This document shows, one piece after another, positions 1 to 8,226 of a DNA stretch of 33,945 nucleotides. Positions within the stretch are counted from its first letter, which is position 1; every line of letters begins with the position of its first letter. The stretch is taken from assembly GCF_900582195.1 (NCBI RefSeq), contig NZ_UTHA01000211.1:1-33945 (forward strand), read 5' to 3'. This DNA is from Pseudomonas viridiflava. Its GTDB lineage: Bacteria; Pseudomonadota; Gammaproteobacteria; Pseudomonadales; Pseudomonadaceae. The translations under genes and the position numbers were made by a program. A model generated the notes under the pieces. It had not been told where the DNA came from. It ran no database searches and saw only the letters and a list, made by a program, of their open reading frames with translations.

Positions 1-53
1 GTCTTCATGCTTCGTACCGCAGTGATGAGGTAGCGAATTTAGAGATCGGGGGA

Positions 54-103
54 GAAAAAAAGAGCAGGAAATTTCCCTTTGTTTGTAGGAAATTTCCTGC
101 TCT
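54..103 (-). terminator. Rho-independent terminator after the OmpA-like lipoprotein gene
   Basis: Positions 61-76 and 88-103 are perfect 16-bp inverted repeats with an 11-nt loop. Read on the minus strand, the stem is followed by a T run (complement of A55-A61). It lies about 57 nt past the stop of the lipoprotein gene. The right arm and loop also contain the TGTAGGAAATTTCC motif found upstream of other genes in this region. Confidence 0.85.
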
Positions 104-159
104 CGTCACACTTGAATAGCCGCTCAGCCATTGCCGGTGAGCGGCTGGCACCTTGGGAA

Positions 160-933
160 TCAGTTACGCGCGTCCACGGCTGCGGCGCCGTTCGACACAA
201 TCACTTCAACCCGGCGGTTCTGCTGCCGGCCGGCCGCATTACCGTTATCGGCAACCGCATATTCCTCGCCGTAACCCTGGGTCAGAATGCGCTGGGGATC
301 GACACCCAGCTTCGTCAGCGTCCGAGCCACCGAGGCGGCACGACGCTCGGACAGTCGCTGGTTGGTCCCTTCGCTGCCGACATCATCGGTGAACCCCTCA
401 ACCCGCACCTTGCGCTCCAGGTTGTTGTTGAGGAAGTCGGCCAACTGCTGAAACTGCCGCTGGCTGCCGTATTTCAAGTCAGCCTTGCCCGTGTCGAACA
501 ACACGTCACCAAAGGTCACGACCTGACCACGATCGGTCTGTTTTGCCTTCATCGCTTGTAACGCTTTCAACTGCTGGGTGCGCACATCAAGTTGCACCTG
601 CGTGCGCTCAGCATCGATTTTTTTCAGCCCGGCTTCCGCCTGACGACCGGCAATGGTTTGCTCGGCCAAGGCGATTTTCTGGCTGGCCAGATACGCCAGT
701 TGGTCGATCTGCGGTGCCTTGCGATCCTTTTGCGAGGCCTGATCGGCCGCGTTCAGCGCCGTGAAGGCAGATTTGGTTTCAATGGCCGCGAGGGTGTTGG
801 ACTCAGGCTTGCTTTGCAGCGCGCTGAACTGCTCGCGGGCTTGCAGCAGTTGCGGGTTTTCCGGCGGAGTGGCGCAACCGGCAAGCAGCACAGCGATCAG
901 CGAAGCGGCGGGCAACAGTTTGAAATTCGGCAT
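160..933 (-). CDS. OmpA-family outer-membrane lipoprotein with DUF4398-like N-terminal part
   Basis: This 257-residue protein has a lipoprotein signal with lipobox LAGC (Cys20), a helical Gln/Ala/Lys-rich stretch (about 25-130) resembling DUF4398, and a C-terminal OmpA-like peptidoglycan-binding domain (about 138-250). The domain has the typical FTDDVGSEG and LSERRA segments; in the family an Asp and an Arg there contact diaminopimelate. It probably tethers the outer membrane to peptidoglycan. The ATG at 933 is preceded by AAGGA, which overlaps the stop of the upstream DUF4398 gene 10 nt away, so the two are co-transcribed and probably translationally coupled. A strong terminator follows. The exact physiological role is not evident from sequence. 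Confidence 0.9.
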   Translation of the reverse strand: MPNFKLLPAASLIAVLLAGCATPPENPQLLQAREQFSALQSKPESNTLAAIETKSAFTALNAADQASQKDRKAPQIDQLAYLASQKIALAEQTIAGRQAEAGLKKIDAERTQVQLDVRTQQLKALQAMKAKQTDRGQVVTFGDVLFDTGKADLKYGSQRQFQQLADFLNNNLERKVRVEGFTDDVGSEGTNQRLSERRAASVARTLTKLGVDPQRILTQGYGEEYAVADNGNAAGRQQNRRVEVIVSNGAAAVDARN

Positions 934-943
934 GGACAGGTCC

Positions 944-1357
944 TTATTGAGCGCTGGCGGGCGGGTTGAAACCGGTGACCGGGTCTTGCAGCATTTCCTG
1001 CTTGAGCACCTGAATGCCGGTGCGCGCGTCGGTCAATTGCTTCTGCCATTTCACCGCGCGCGATTTACGTTCGGCGAGGTTGGCATCGGCTTCAATCTGC
1101 TCGGCCAGCAACTTGGCTTGCGGGTAGTTTTTCTCGCCGAGGGCGCGTTCCATCTGGAACATCTTGTCTTGCGCTGCCTTCATTTCCAGCGGTGCGTACT
1201 GGGTCGCTTCGGCCGCGACCGCACGGTTGACCGCGTCCTTGGACAAGCTGATCTGCTGCTCCGGAATCGGCGCGCTGGCGCAGGCACTCAACGCTGCAGC
1301 GACGGCCAGCCCACAGACGGCCAGTCGTGCACGGGAAGACATACGTGGAAGGGTCAT
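944..1357 (-). CDS. DUF4398 small lipoprotein
   Basis: This 137-residue lipoprotein has lipobox LSAC (Cys26) followed by a mostly helical, charged domain of the DUF4398 type. The function of the family is not known to me beyond its frequent pairing with OmpA-like proteins, as here. I chose ATG 1357 because a GGAG lies 7-10 nt upstream; a TTG at 1369 would add four residues without a better ribosome site. It is the first gene of a two-gene operon with the OmpA-like lipoprotein. The 130-nt gap upstream carries the motif shared with the fimbrial regulators, 86 nt before the start, suggesting common control. Confidence 0.85.
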   Translation of the reverse strand: MTLPRMSSRARLAVCGLAVAAALSACASAPIPEQQISLSKDAVNRAVAAEATQYAPLEMKAAQDKMFQMERALGEKNYPQAKLLAEQIEADANLAERKSRAVKWQKQLTDARTGIQVLKQEMLQDPVTGFNPPASAQ

Positions 1358-1442
1358 CAACAGCTCCAAATGTTAACCAGTGAAGTGAGCTCGGCTGTAC
1401 GCCGAGACCACCGCACGTTAGCGACAGAGGGGCAGTGACGAA

Positions 1443-1456
1443 TGTAGGAAAATTCG
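1443..1456 (-). promoter_or_regulatory. Candidate RocA1/BvgA-like binding motif upstream of the lipoprotein operon
   Basis: The plus strand reads TGTAGGAAAATTCG, closely matching the sites at 5857, 7173 and 12334. It lies 86 nt upstream of the DUF4398 start, the same distance as the site before rocR (85 nt). The second half-site and conserved -10 seen at rocR and the fimbrial gene are not recognisable here. Binding is inferred from recurrence and from similarity to the TTCCTACA half-sites of EvgA/BvgA-type regulators. Confidence 0.45.
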
Positions 1457-1487
1457 CAAGAACCACAGGGAAACTGAAAATAGCTTG

Positions 1488-4400
1488 TTACGCCAGGCGC
1501 TCGTCCAGTTGCTCCGCCAAACGCTCCATTGATTGCTGCAAGGCATCCACTGCTGCGGTGAGCACCTGCGTGTCGAGCCCTTCGCTGGCGACCTCCAGTG
1601 CTTCACAGGCCTGGATCAGGGTTTGCGCCTTGATAATGCGCGCGCCGCCCTTGACCCGATGGGCCAGATTGGCGAGCCCGGGCATGTCGTGCTGGGTAAA
1701 CAGGCGCATCAGTTGGGCCATGTCCTGCGCATTGCTGGTGGCCAGATCGCCCAACAGACTGTTGATCGAGGCACGGTCGCCGCGTGTCAATTGTTCAAGA
1801 CTGCCCAGATCGATGTCGCCGCAAACAGCAGCATCGTCCTGCTCTTCGGTTGACGAACGCGGCCGTGGCACCACGCTGGCCAGGCGCAGATTCAGATCTT
1901 TCAGGCTGATCGGTTTGAACAGGCAATCGTCCATGCCGGCCTCGGCGCAACGATCCTTTTCTTCGGCCAGGGCATTGGCGGTGAATCCCAACACCAGGCT
2001 GCGCGGCAAACTTCGCGCAGCCTCTTCATCACGGATCGCCCGCGCGAACTCGTAGCCATTCATGATCGGCATGTTGCAGTCGGTTATGACCACGTCGAAG
2101 CTCTGGTTGCGCCAGGCGCGCAAACCGTGGGCACCGTCCTCGGCATCCGTCACCCGATGCCCCAGATAACTCAGTTGTTGCGACAACAACAGACGGTTGG
2201 CCGGGTAATCGTCGATGACCAGAATATTCAGGCTGTGATGGCTCGGCAGCGCCTCGCTTTGTTGCTCCGGCGCGACGCTCAAAGGATCAAGCGTCGGCAG
2301 ACTCAACAGCACCTCGATCTGCGTGCCCTGCCCCAATTCACTGCTCAACGTGAGGCTGCCGCCCATCATTTCGCACAGCGTGCGGCTGATCATCAGGCCC
2401 AGCCCGGAACCGCTGCGGGCCGACTGCCCATGATTGCCGGCCTGGGCAAACGGACTGAACAATTGCGCCTGATCCGCCGCCGAGATGCCACGTCCACTGT
2501 CCTTGACCCGCAGGCACAGGCTCAGTCGCTCATCGCTGCCGGCCTCGACCTGCACGCTCAAGGTCACTTGTCCGCTGTCCGTGAACTTGATCGCGTTACT
2601 CAACAAGTTCGACAGCACCTGCTTGAAGCGCAGCGGATCGATCAACACATCGACATTGCACAGGGCATCCAGATCCAGTTGCAGGCGCAGCTGCTTCTGC
2701 CGCGCCAGACCTTCAAAAATACGCGCAACCGATTCCACCAGCTCGCGCAGGTTGGCGCGCTCCGGGGCCAGCGACAAGCGGCCGGACTCGATGCGCGCAA
2801 TGTCGAGAATGTCGCCGATCAGATCCAGCAGGCCCCGCGCTGCGCCCGAAGCCACCTCGACGGCGAAGCGATCGAGCACGCCTTGATCGGCTTTTTTCAG
2901 GGCCAGTTCGAGCATGCCGATGATAGCGTTCATCGGCGTGCGGATTTCGTGGCTCATGGACGCCAGAAAAGTGGTTTTGGCCCGGTTGGCGTCATCGGCG
3001 ACGTCTTTGGCGATTTGCAGTTCCTGCAACAGATGCTGGCGCTCGCTGACATCGATCCAGCCAGCGATCATGCCGGCGACTGTACCGTCGCTGTCGCGAT
3101 ACGGCAGCATCCAGTGGTAAATCGTCAGCGCGCGGCCGTCCGCCAGATAAAGGCTGCGATCCTGAATGCTCGGCAAGCCGTCAGCCATCACTTGCAGGTA
3201 ATCATCGTGGAAGGTCTGCGCCTGCTGTCGGTCGCTGAGCACGCCGTCCGTGACCCGCTGACCGATCACCGCTTCGCGTTCGGTGCCAAACACTTGCAGG
3301 TAACCGCTGTTGCAGATCACCAGACGGCCTTCGCGATCGCGCACGTAGATCGGATGCGGCGTACCGTCGATCAGCACGCGCATGAACTCCATCTGATCGT
3401 TCAGCGCGATTTCCGCCTGCCGCCGCTTGCGCATCAGCAGACGCAGATAGGCAATCCAGCCCAGCGCCACCAGCAGTAACACGCCGGCGACCACGAAGCC
3501 CTGAATGATCATCGCGCGATTGCGCAGCCAGTAACTGTCGTCCACCACCACTTCGCTGCGCCAGCGGTTGGTCAACTCGTCCATTTCTTCCGGACTGATG
3601 CTCAACAGGGCCTTGTCGAGGATCGAGTACAACTCCAGCGCACCGCGATTGGTGGCCAGTGCGATGCGTGCAGGCTGGGTGCCGACGGTGCTAGTGACCT
3701 GCAATGTGTCGCGGTACTGACGCGAGATCAAATAGCGCGCGCTGACCAGCGAATTGATCGCGCCGTCGGCCTTGCCCAGCGCGACCATCTCCATGGCCTC
3801 GGCGGCGTTGCCTGCCGGCACCAGTTGTACCTTGGGGTATTGCTCGATGAGGTATTCGCGCACAACGTTGCCGCTGATCAGCGCCAAGCGCTTGCCCGCC
3901 ATCTGGTCCAGCGTCATCGGTTCGCCGCCACGGCGAGTGACCAGCACGAACGGGTTGATCAGGTACGGCCGGGTAAAGCGCAATTCACCTTCGCGCTCGG
4001 TGCTCGGCGTGAACGCCGCCAGCATGTCAGCCTTGCCGCTGGTTACCTCGCCGATCAGGTCGCCCACCGAATCAACGCGCTGCATATCGAATTGCAGCCC
4101 CGTGCGCAGGCTGATCTTGGCCAGCACATCAGCACTGATGCCGCGAAACTTTCCGGCTTCATCGACAAAGGTCAATGGCAGAAAATTCTCGTTGATCGCG
4201 ACTTTGATACGCGGGTGATGATCCAGCCAGCGCTGTTCCTTGACGCTGAAGTGCAGCCGGTGCTGTCCGGGAATGGCCACGCCACCGACACTCCAGCGAC
4301 GCCGGATGCTCATGCGTTCTTCAGCAGGAATGACCTCCAGCGCCGCATCCACGATGCGCAACAAGCGCTCGTTTTCCCGGGTCACGGCAAAACTGAAGGG

Positions 4401-5123
4401 CTGGGTTTCCATGCGCGAAAAGTCACTGAGCTGGACGTTGTTGAGGTAGTTCTTCTTGATCAGGTAATTGGAGCTGAGCAAGTCCCCCAGATAGACATCA
4501 GCCTGACCAAACGCCACGGCACCGATGGCCGTCAGCGTCGAGGGATACAACTGCACCTTCGCGTCGGGGTAAAACGCCTTGACCGTGTCCGGCGGCAGGT
4601 AGTGATAGAGCATCGCCACCCGTTTGCCCGCCAGGTCTTCCGGCAGGTTGTAGCTCTCCTCAACACGCGTCACCAGCGTGGGATTATCGTCGGCGTACGG
4701 CGCAGAGAGCGCCAATTCCGGATCGGCGGCTTCAAAGCCGTTGGCAGTGCCGATCATATCAATCTGGCCACTCTTCAGCGCAGCCAGCAAATCACCACGC
4801 GAGGCGTAGCGCCGCACCTCGACGTCGACGTGCAGCAATTGCTCGATCAACTGGGCGTAATCGGCCGTCAGGCCTTCGTAGTCATTGCCGTTGCCGGTAA
4901 TCGCAAAAGGCGAATAATCGGGGCTGCTGTCACCGAGCAACAAGCGCCCCTTGCGGCGCAACCAGCTCCAGTCCGGTTCATCCAGCGACACCGCGTATTC
5001 GGTGACGTCCGAGCGACCGAGCAACTGCAAGGTGTCGGGTGGCGCAGCCGCCATAAGCGGCGACAACGCCATCGAGCCGAACAGCAGCAGGCCGGCAAGG
5101 CCATTCCTGACAAAAATAATCAT
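1488..5123 (-). CDS. rocS1: RocS1/BvgS-like hybrid sensor histidine kinase
   Basis: This 1211-residue unorthodox sensor has a signal peptide (about 1-25), two tandem periplasmic SBP_bac_3 (Venus flytrap) domains (about 55-275 and 290-515), a transmembrane helix (about 538-563) and a PAS domain (about 570-690). These are followed by HisKA with His725 in SHEIRTPMN, HATPase_c (about 820-935), a receiver domain with Asp1015 in ITDCNMP, and an HPt domain with His1155 in LAHRVKGGA. The full His-Asp-His relay is therefore present. The architecture is that of Bordetella BvgS, E. coli EvgS and P. aeruginosa RocS1 (SadS). Its ATG directly follows the TAG stop of the response-regulator gene, so the two form an operon. 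The ligand cannot be inferred. The symbol follows the best family match; orthology is inferred. Confidence 0.88.
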   Translation of the reverse strand: MIIFVRNGLAGLLLFGSMALSPLMAAAPPDTLQLLGRSDVTEYAVSLDEPDWSWLRRKGRLLLGDSSPDYSPFAITGNGNDYEGLTADYAQLIEQLLHVDVEVRRYASRGDLLAALKSGQIDMIGTANGFEAADPELALSAPYADDNPTLVTRVEESYNLPEDLAGKRVAMLYHYLPPDTVKAFYPDAKVQLYPSTLTAIGAVAFGQADVYLGDLLSSNYLIKKNYLNNVQLSDFSRMETQPFSFAVTRENERLLRIVDAALEVIPAEERMSIRRRWSVGGVAIPGQHRLHFSVKEQRWLDHHPRIKVAINENFLPLTFVDEAGKFRGISADVLAKISLRTGLQFDMQRVDSVGDLIGEVTSGKADMLAAFTPSTEREGELRFTRPYLINPFVLVTRRGGEPMTLDQMAGKRLALISGNVVREYLIEQYPKVQLVPAGNAAEAMEMVALGKADGAINSLVSARYLISRQYRDTLQVTSTVGTQPARIALATNRGALELYSILDKALLSISPEEMDELTNRWRSEVVVDDSYWLRNRAMIIQGFVVAGVLLLVALGWIAYLRLLMRKRRQAEIALNDQMEFMRVLIDGTPHPIYVRDREGRLVICNSGYLQVFGTEREAVIGQRVTDGVLSDRQQAQTFHDDYLQVMADGLPSIQDRSLYLADGRALTIYHWMLPYRDSDGTVAGMIAGWIDVSERQHLLQELQIAKDVADDANRAKTTFLASMSHEIRTPMNAIIGMLELALKKADQGVLDRFAVEVASGAARGLLDLIGDILDIARIESGRLSLAPERANLRELVESVARIFEGLARQKQLRLQLDLDALCNVDVLIDPLRFKQVLSNLLSNAIKFTDSGQVTLSVQVEAGSDERLSLCLRVKDSGRGISAADQAQLFSPFAQAGNHGQSARSGSGLGLMISRTLCEMMGGSLTLSSELGQGTQIEVLLSLPTLDPLSVAPEQQSEALPSHHSLNILVIDDYPANRLLLSQQLSYLGHRVTDAEDGAHGLRAWRNQSFDVVITDCNMPIMNGYEFARAIRDEEAARSLPRSLVLGFTANALAEEKDRCAEAGMDDCLFKPISLKDLNLRLASVVPRPRSSTEEQDDAAVCGDIDLGSLEQLTRGDRASINSLLGDLATSNAQDMAQLMRLFTQHDMPGLANLAHRVKGGARIIKAQTLIQACEALEVASEGLDTQVLTAAVDALQQSMERLAEQLDERLA

Positions 5124-5750
5124 CTAGAGCAGGTTGTTGCGCTTGGCAAAATCAGCGAGGTACACCACCGACTTGACGTTGAGTTTTTCAATAAGCCGTG
5201 TCTTGTAGGTGCTGACGGTTTTGTTGCTCAACAGCATGGCTTCGCCGATTTCCTTGTTGCTCAAACCCTTGGCCAGTTGCTGCAGGATGGTCAACTCACG
5301 ATCAGACAGGCTCTGGATCAGTTCCAGATCGGTGGCCTGGGCATCGCTGCGACGCACCGAGCTGCTGGCCAGATTCGGGAAGAAGGTGTAGCCGTCCATC
5401 ACCACCTTGATGGCTTTGATCAGCTCGTCGAGGTCGTTGGTTTTCGACATGTATCCGGCTGCGCCTGCCTTCATGCAGCGCATGGAATAGAACTGCGCCG
5501 ACTGCGACGTCAGCACGAGGATCTTGCAGGACAGGTTCAGCGCGCGGATACGCGAGATCACCTCCAGGCCGTCGAGCTTGGGCATGGCGATGTCCAGAAT
5601 GATCAGGTCAGGGGCGTGCTCGCGGGCCTGTTGCACAGCATCAGCACCATTGTCCGCCTCGGCGACGACTTCGAAATGTTCCTGTTTCAACAGCATCTTG
5701 ACCGCGGAGCGTATGAACGGGTGATCGTCCACGATGATCGCTTTAAGCAT
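5124..5750 (-). CDS. rocA1: RocA1/BvgA-like response regulator (REC plus LuxR-type HTH)
   Basis: This 208-residue NarL/FixJ-type regulator has an N-terminal receiver with acidic pair Asp8-Asp9, phosphoacceptor Asp53 (LIILDIAMP) and Lys in MSKTND, and a C-terminal LuxR-type helix-turn-helix (about 143-205, with GLSNKEIGEAM and SNKTVSTYK). ATG 5750 was chosen over the longer frame because the receiver starts there and AGGGG lies just upstream. The stop abuts the kinase start (TAGATG). It is the natural partner of the kinase HPt domain. In P. aeruginosa, RocA1 (SadA) activates cup fimbrial genes; here a fimbrial cluster sits in the same locus, so it is the prime candidate for binding the repeated TCCTACA motif. 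Confidence 0.88.
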   Translation of the reverse strand: MLKAIIVDDHPFIRSAVKMLLKQEHFEVVAEADNGADAVQQAREHAPDLIILDIAMPKLDGLEVISRIRALNLSCKILVLTSQSAQFYSMRCMKAGAAGYMSKTNDLDELIKAIKVVMDGYTFFPNLASSSVRRSDAQATDLELIQSLSDRELTILQQLAKGLSNKEIGEAMLLSNKTVSTYKTRLIEKLNVKSVVYLADFAKRNNLL

Positions 5751-5856
5751 AAAAACCCCTGCAAGACGTTGATCAACTACTTGGCAACGCCACAAACAAC
5801 AATGGGACAGCAGTCCAGATGATCCACGTGCCGAACATACACGAGCACCACCGGAG

Positions 5857-5870
5857 TGTAGGTAAATTCT
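5857..5870 (-). promoter_or_regulatory. Candidate RocA1-like site upstream of rocA1-rocS1
   Basis: The plus strand reads TGTAGGTAAATTCT, 107 nt upstream of the rocA1 start in the 150-nt gap after rocR. It matches the family of sites at 1443, 7173 and 12334 and would allow autoregulation. No second half-site is seen 22 bp away. Confidence 0.4.
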
Positions 5871-5900
5871 TGAAAAAATCCGCACAACGTCACGCAACGA

Positions 5901-7088
5901 TCAGCGCTCGCCCTCAGGCTTCTCCAGCCATTGCAGCAGGTCGTGGCCGTTCATGGGCCGGGCCAGGTAATAGCCCTGCCCTCTTTCGCATTCCAGTTCA
6001 CGCAAATGCTCAAGCACCTTCGGACTGCTGATGCCTTCGATCACCAGCTCCATTCCCAACGAGCGGGCCAGTACCCGCGTGCTGGCAACCATCGCCCGGT
6101 TGCGTTGACGGTCGAGGTGCTGAACAAAGCGTCCATCGAGTTTTATCTGGGTGAACGGCAACTGGCACATCAGTTTCAGCGAGGAGAACCCCACGCCAAA
6201 ATCATCGACCGCTAGTCCGCAGCCGAGCAGGCGCAAACGCAACAGGTTTTCCTGAGTCCCGGGTGGGCAATCGAGCAAACCGTTCTCCGCCAGTTCGAGC
6301 ATCAGCACCGATCCGTTGAAACCGTGCCGCTCCAGCGCCCGCTTGATGTGTTCCACCAGTGCGCTGTGGGTCAGTTGCGAAGCATGCAGGTTGAACGCCA
6401 ACTGCAAGGCCACGCCGCGATGACGCAAAATGCCCAACAAGTTCAGACCCTGTTCGAGCAACTGCTTGAACATCTGGTCGGTCAAGTCATACGCCAGCAC
6501 GGCGGAGAGAAAGTCGCACGGCAACAGCGTCCCGCGCGCGGGATGCTGCCAACGCACCAGCGCTTCCACGCCGATCACCGCACCGCTGTGCAATTGAAAC
6601 TGCGGCTGGAACCATGCCCGAAACTCACCCAGCGCCAGTCCGCGGCGCACTTCATCTTCGTGGGGCAACTCTTTGCTCGGTGGCGCCAGTACCGGTGGGA
6701 TTCGTCCGTGTTTATAGCGATACAGCAAGCGGTTCAACGCCCGCAGTTGTACCGGCCGGCTGAGCACCCCGAGCAATTGCAGACCGGCCAGCGAGGCCAT
6801 TTGCCCCAAGGTGCGCGCCAGTTCCGGCGGGAGTTCGCTGCACAGCAACACGGCGCGGACCATGCCGCTGTGGCTGGCCACACGCAGGAATTCCAGGCAA
6901 TCGAGGCCTCGGTCAGTGAGATCACAGATGACGATATCGACCCCGCCCTGCAGGTGCATCTGCACCATGGCCTGCTCGGCATCCGGCGCTATCAGCACGT
7001 CACGCACGCTCAGCTGTTGCAACATCCTGACCAGCACGTTGCGGGCAAACTCATGATTTTCCAGCACCAGAATACGTGGGGAGGTCAT
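5901..7088 (-). CDS. rocR: RocR-like response regulator with EAL (c-di-GMP phosphodiesterase) domain
   Basis: This 395-residue protein has a receiver (about 1-125, phosphoacceptor Asp56 in ICDL) and an EAL domain (about 145-388). EAL-domain residues Glu175 (in GVEALVRW), Asn233, Glu265, Asp295-Asp296 (loop 6, DDFGVGFSSL), Lys316, Glu351 and Gln371 align almost one for one with known catalytic and metal-binding residues of P. aeruginosa RocR. Two departures are visible: the receiver acidic pair is Glu10-Asn11, and the EGVE motif is EGIS, so its second Glu is Ser354. In P. aeruginosa RocR is a c-di-GMP phosphodiesterase that antagonises RocA1 in the RocS1 relay. The start has AAAGGAAG immediately upstream. 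It has its own promoter with the shared 22-bp-spaced sites. Confidence 0.87.
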   Translation of the reverse strand: MTSPRILVLENHEFARNVLVRMLQQLSVRDVLIAPDAEQAMVQMHLQGGVDIVICDLTDRGLDCLEFLRVASHSGMVRAVLLCSELPPELARTLGQMASLAGLQLLGVLSRPVQLRALNRLLYRYKHGRIPPVLAPPSKELPHEDEVRRGLALGEFRAWFQPQFQLHSGAVIGVEALVRWQHPARGTLLPCDFLSAVLAYDLTDQMFKQLLEQGLNLLGILRHRGVALQLAFNLHASQLTHSALVEHIKRALERHGFNGSVLMLELAENGLLDCPPGTQENLLRLRLLGCGLAVDDFGVGFSSLKLMCQLPFTQIKLDGRFVQHLDRQRNRAMVASTRVLARSLGMELVIEGISSPKVLEHLRELECERGQGYYLARPMNGHDLLQWLEKPEGER

Positions 7089-7120
7089 CTTCCTTTAATC
7101 ACTCAATTGACCCGGGAGAC

Positions 7121-7186
7121 GGGATAGTGGCCTGCGCCAGCAGGGGTGAACGCAGGACTTATCCTGCGCCCATGTAGGAAATTTCC
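7121..7186 (-). promoter_or_regulatory. Predicted rocR promoter with direct half-sites and -10
   Basis: On the minus strand TCCTACA (7179-7173) is followed 22 bp later by TCCTGCG (7157-7151), then 24 bp ending in CAC, then TATCCC (7126-7121) as a candidate -10. The rocR start lies 33 nt further on. The same spacing and CAC-TAT junction occur at the fimbrial promoter (12282-12347). BvgA-type regulators are known to bind as dimers in 22-bp steps. The activator is inferred. Confidence 0.55.
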
Positions 7187-7203
7187 CAGAGACTGCTGCA
7201 TCG

Positions 7204-8226
7204 TCAGTAGTAAACGATCTGTACCACCATGATCGCTTCGAACGGTCCGACCTCGGGATCGCCCAGCGACACCACCGACGCACTGAACGGCACATCGATA
7301 TGGCTGACGTCTGCCGGAAAGTTCGCCAAAGGGAACGGTTCGTTGACCTGCACCAGATTGTTGTGGGCATCACGTACCTGAATGCCGAACTGACTGCCCG
7401 CCGTCGGTAGAATGTTGTAAAGCCCCTGCTGGTTGGCGGTGACAAACGTCGCACCGATGTTGATTGCACTGCTGCACTTCTTTTCCAGCGCGAGGCTGAA
7501 GGGTCGAGTCGGATTGGGCGGCGAGAACCCGGTGGTGGTTTTCTGAATCACGCCAAAATCGACGATCCCTGGTTCCGGCGTCACTGTGACATCGACCGTG
7601 CACGCCGTGCCGACAATGTTCTGCAATCCGGAGAGTTGAAAACGAAAGTTGCCGAACGGATTGCCCGGTCCGCCATTCAAGCCATAAAGCCCGTCGAACT
7701 GGAAAACGTCGTAGGTGTCTTGCGAGGGGCGCTGCAATGGCAACAGCCCACGCTTGCGGATCACCACCTGAAACGCAATGCTTGGCCTCACCCGCGAGCA
7801 GGCAGCCATGTCGGCATCGCTGGTTGCCCCCGGGCAACCCCGGGAAATGAAACCGCTGTTCACGCCTTGGGTCGGATTGGAACTCCAGTCACCGTCCCAA
7901 GCTGTAACGCCGCGATAGACCAGGCCAAATTCGATGCCCCACGGCGTGGCATTGAGCCCGGCCGGGTTGCCATAGAAATAGATCGGATCGTCCTCTCTGA
8001 AGTGGATATCGAAGGCTTTCCAGCAATCAGCCGGCACCACATGCGTTTTCGAGCGCCAGATGATCGTGCCGTCCGGCACCGTGTCCGGCACCGACACCGG
8101 GCCGATGTATTCGCTCAGACTGCTGCTCCCGTCCAGCGCTTTACAGGCCATCGCCGAGGCAAACTGCGAAACCGCCATCAGCAGCGCTGCCAACGCAAGC
8201 CGGGTCAGCACCGTGCACAGACTCAC
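7204..8226 (-). CDS. Fimbrial protein, probable two-domain tip adhesin
   Basis: This 340-residue protein has a Sec signal peptide (cleavage near ASA, residue 25). Its large N-terminal domain has several Cys. A C-terminal pilin-like domain (from about 200) starts with a TACTVDVTV strand and ends in the alternating hydrophobic AIMVVQIVYY strand that pilins donate to chaperone and usher. At twice the size of the major subunit it fits a tip adhesin. The start is GTG 8226, overlapping the chaperone stop by four bases (GTGA), so translation is coupled. It is last in the subunit-usher-chaperone-adhesin cluster and is followed by the rocR promoter. The receptor is unknown. Confidence 0.8.
   Translation of the reverse strand: MSLCTVLTRLALAALLMAVSQFASAMACKALDGSSSLSEYIGPVSVPDTVPDGTIIWRSKTHVVPADCWKAFDIHFREDDPIYFYGNPAGLNATPWGIEFGLVYRGVTAWDGDWSSNPTQGVNSGFISRGCPGATSDADMAACSRVRPSIAFQVVIRKRGLLPLQRPSQDTYDVFQFDGLYGLNGGPGNPFGNFRFQLSGLQNIVGTACTVDVTVTPEPGIVDFGVIQKTTTGFSPPNPTRPFSLALEKKCSSAINIGATFVTANQQGLYNILPTAGSQFGIQVRDAHNNLVQVNEPFPLANFPADVSHIDVPFSASVVSLGDPEVGPFEAIMVVQIVYY

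Noticed and set aside
3825..5822. Long plus-strand open frame (665 codons) opposite rocS1/rocA1
   Set aside because: It lies antisense to clear kinase and regulator domains, with low-complexity composition and no ribosome site.
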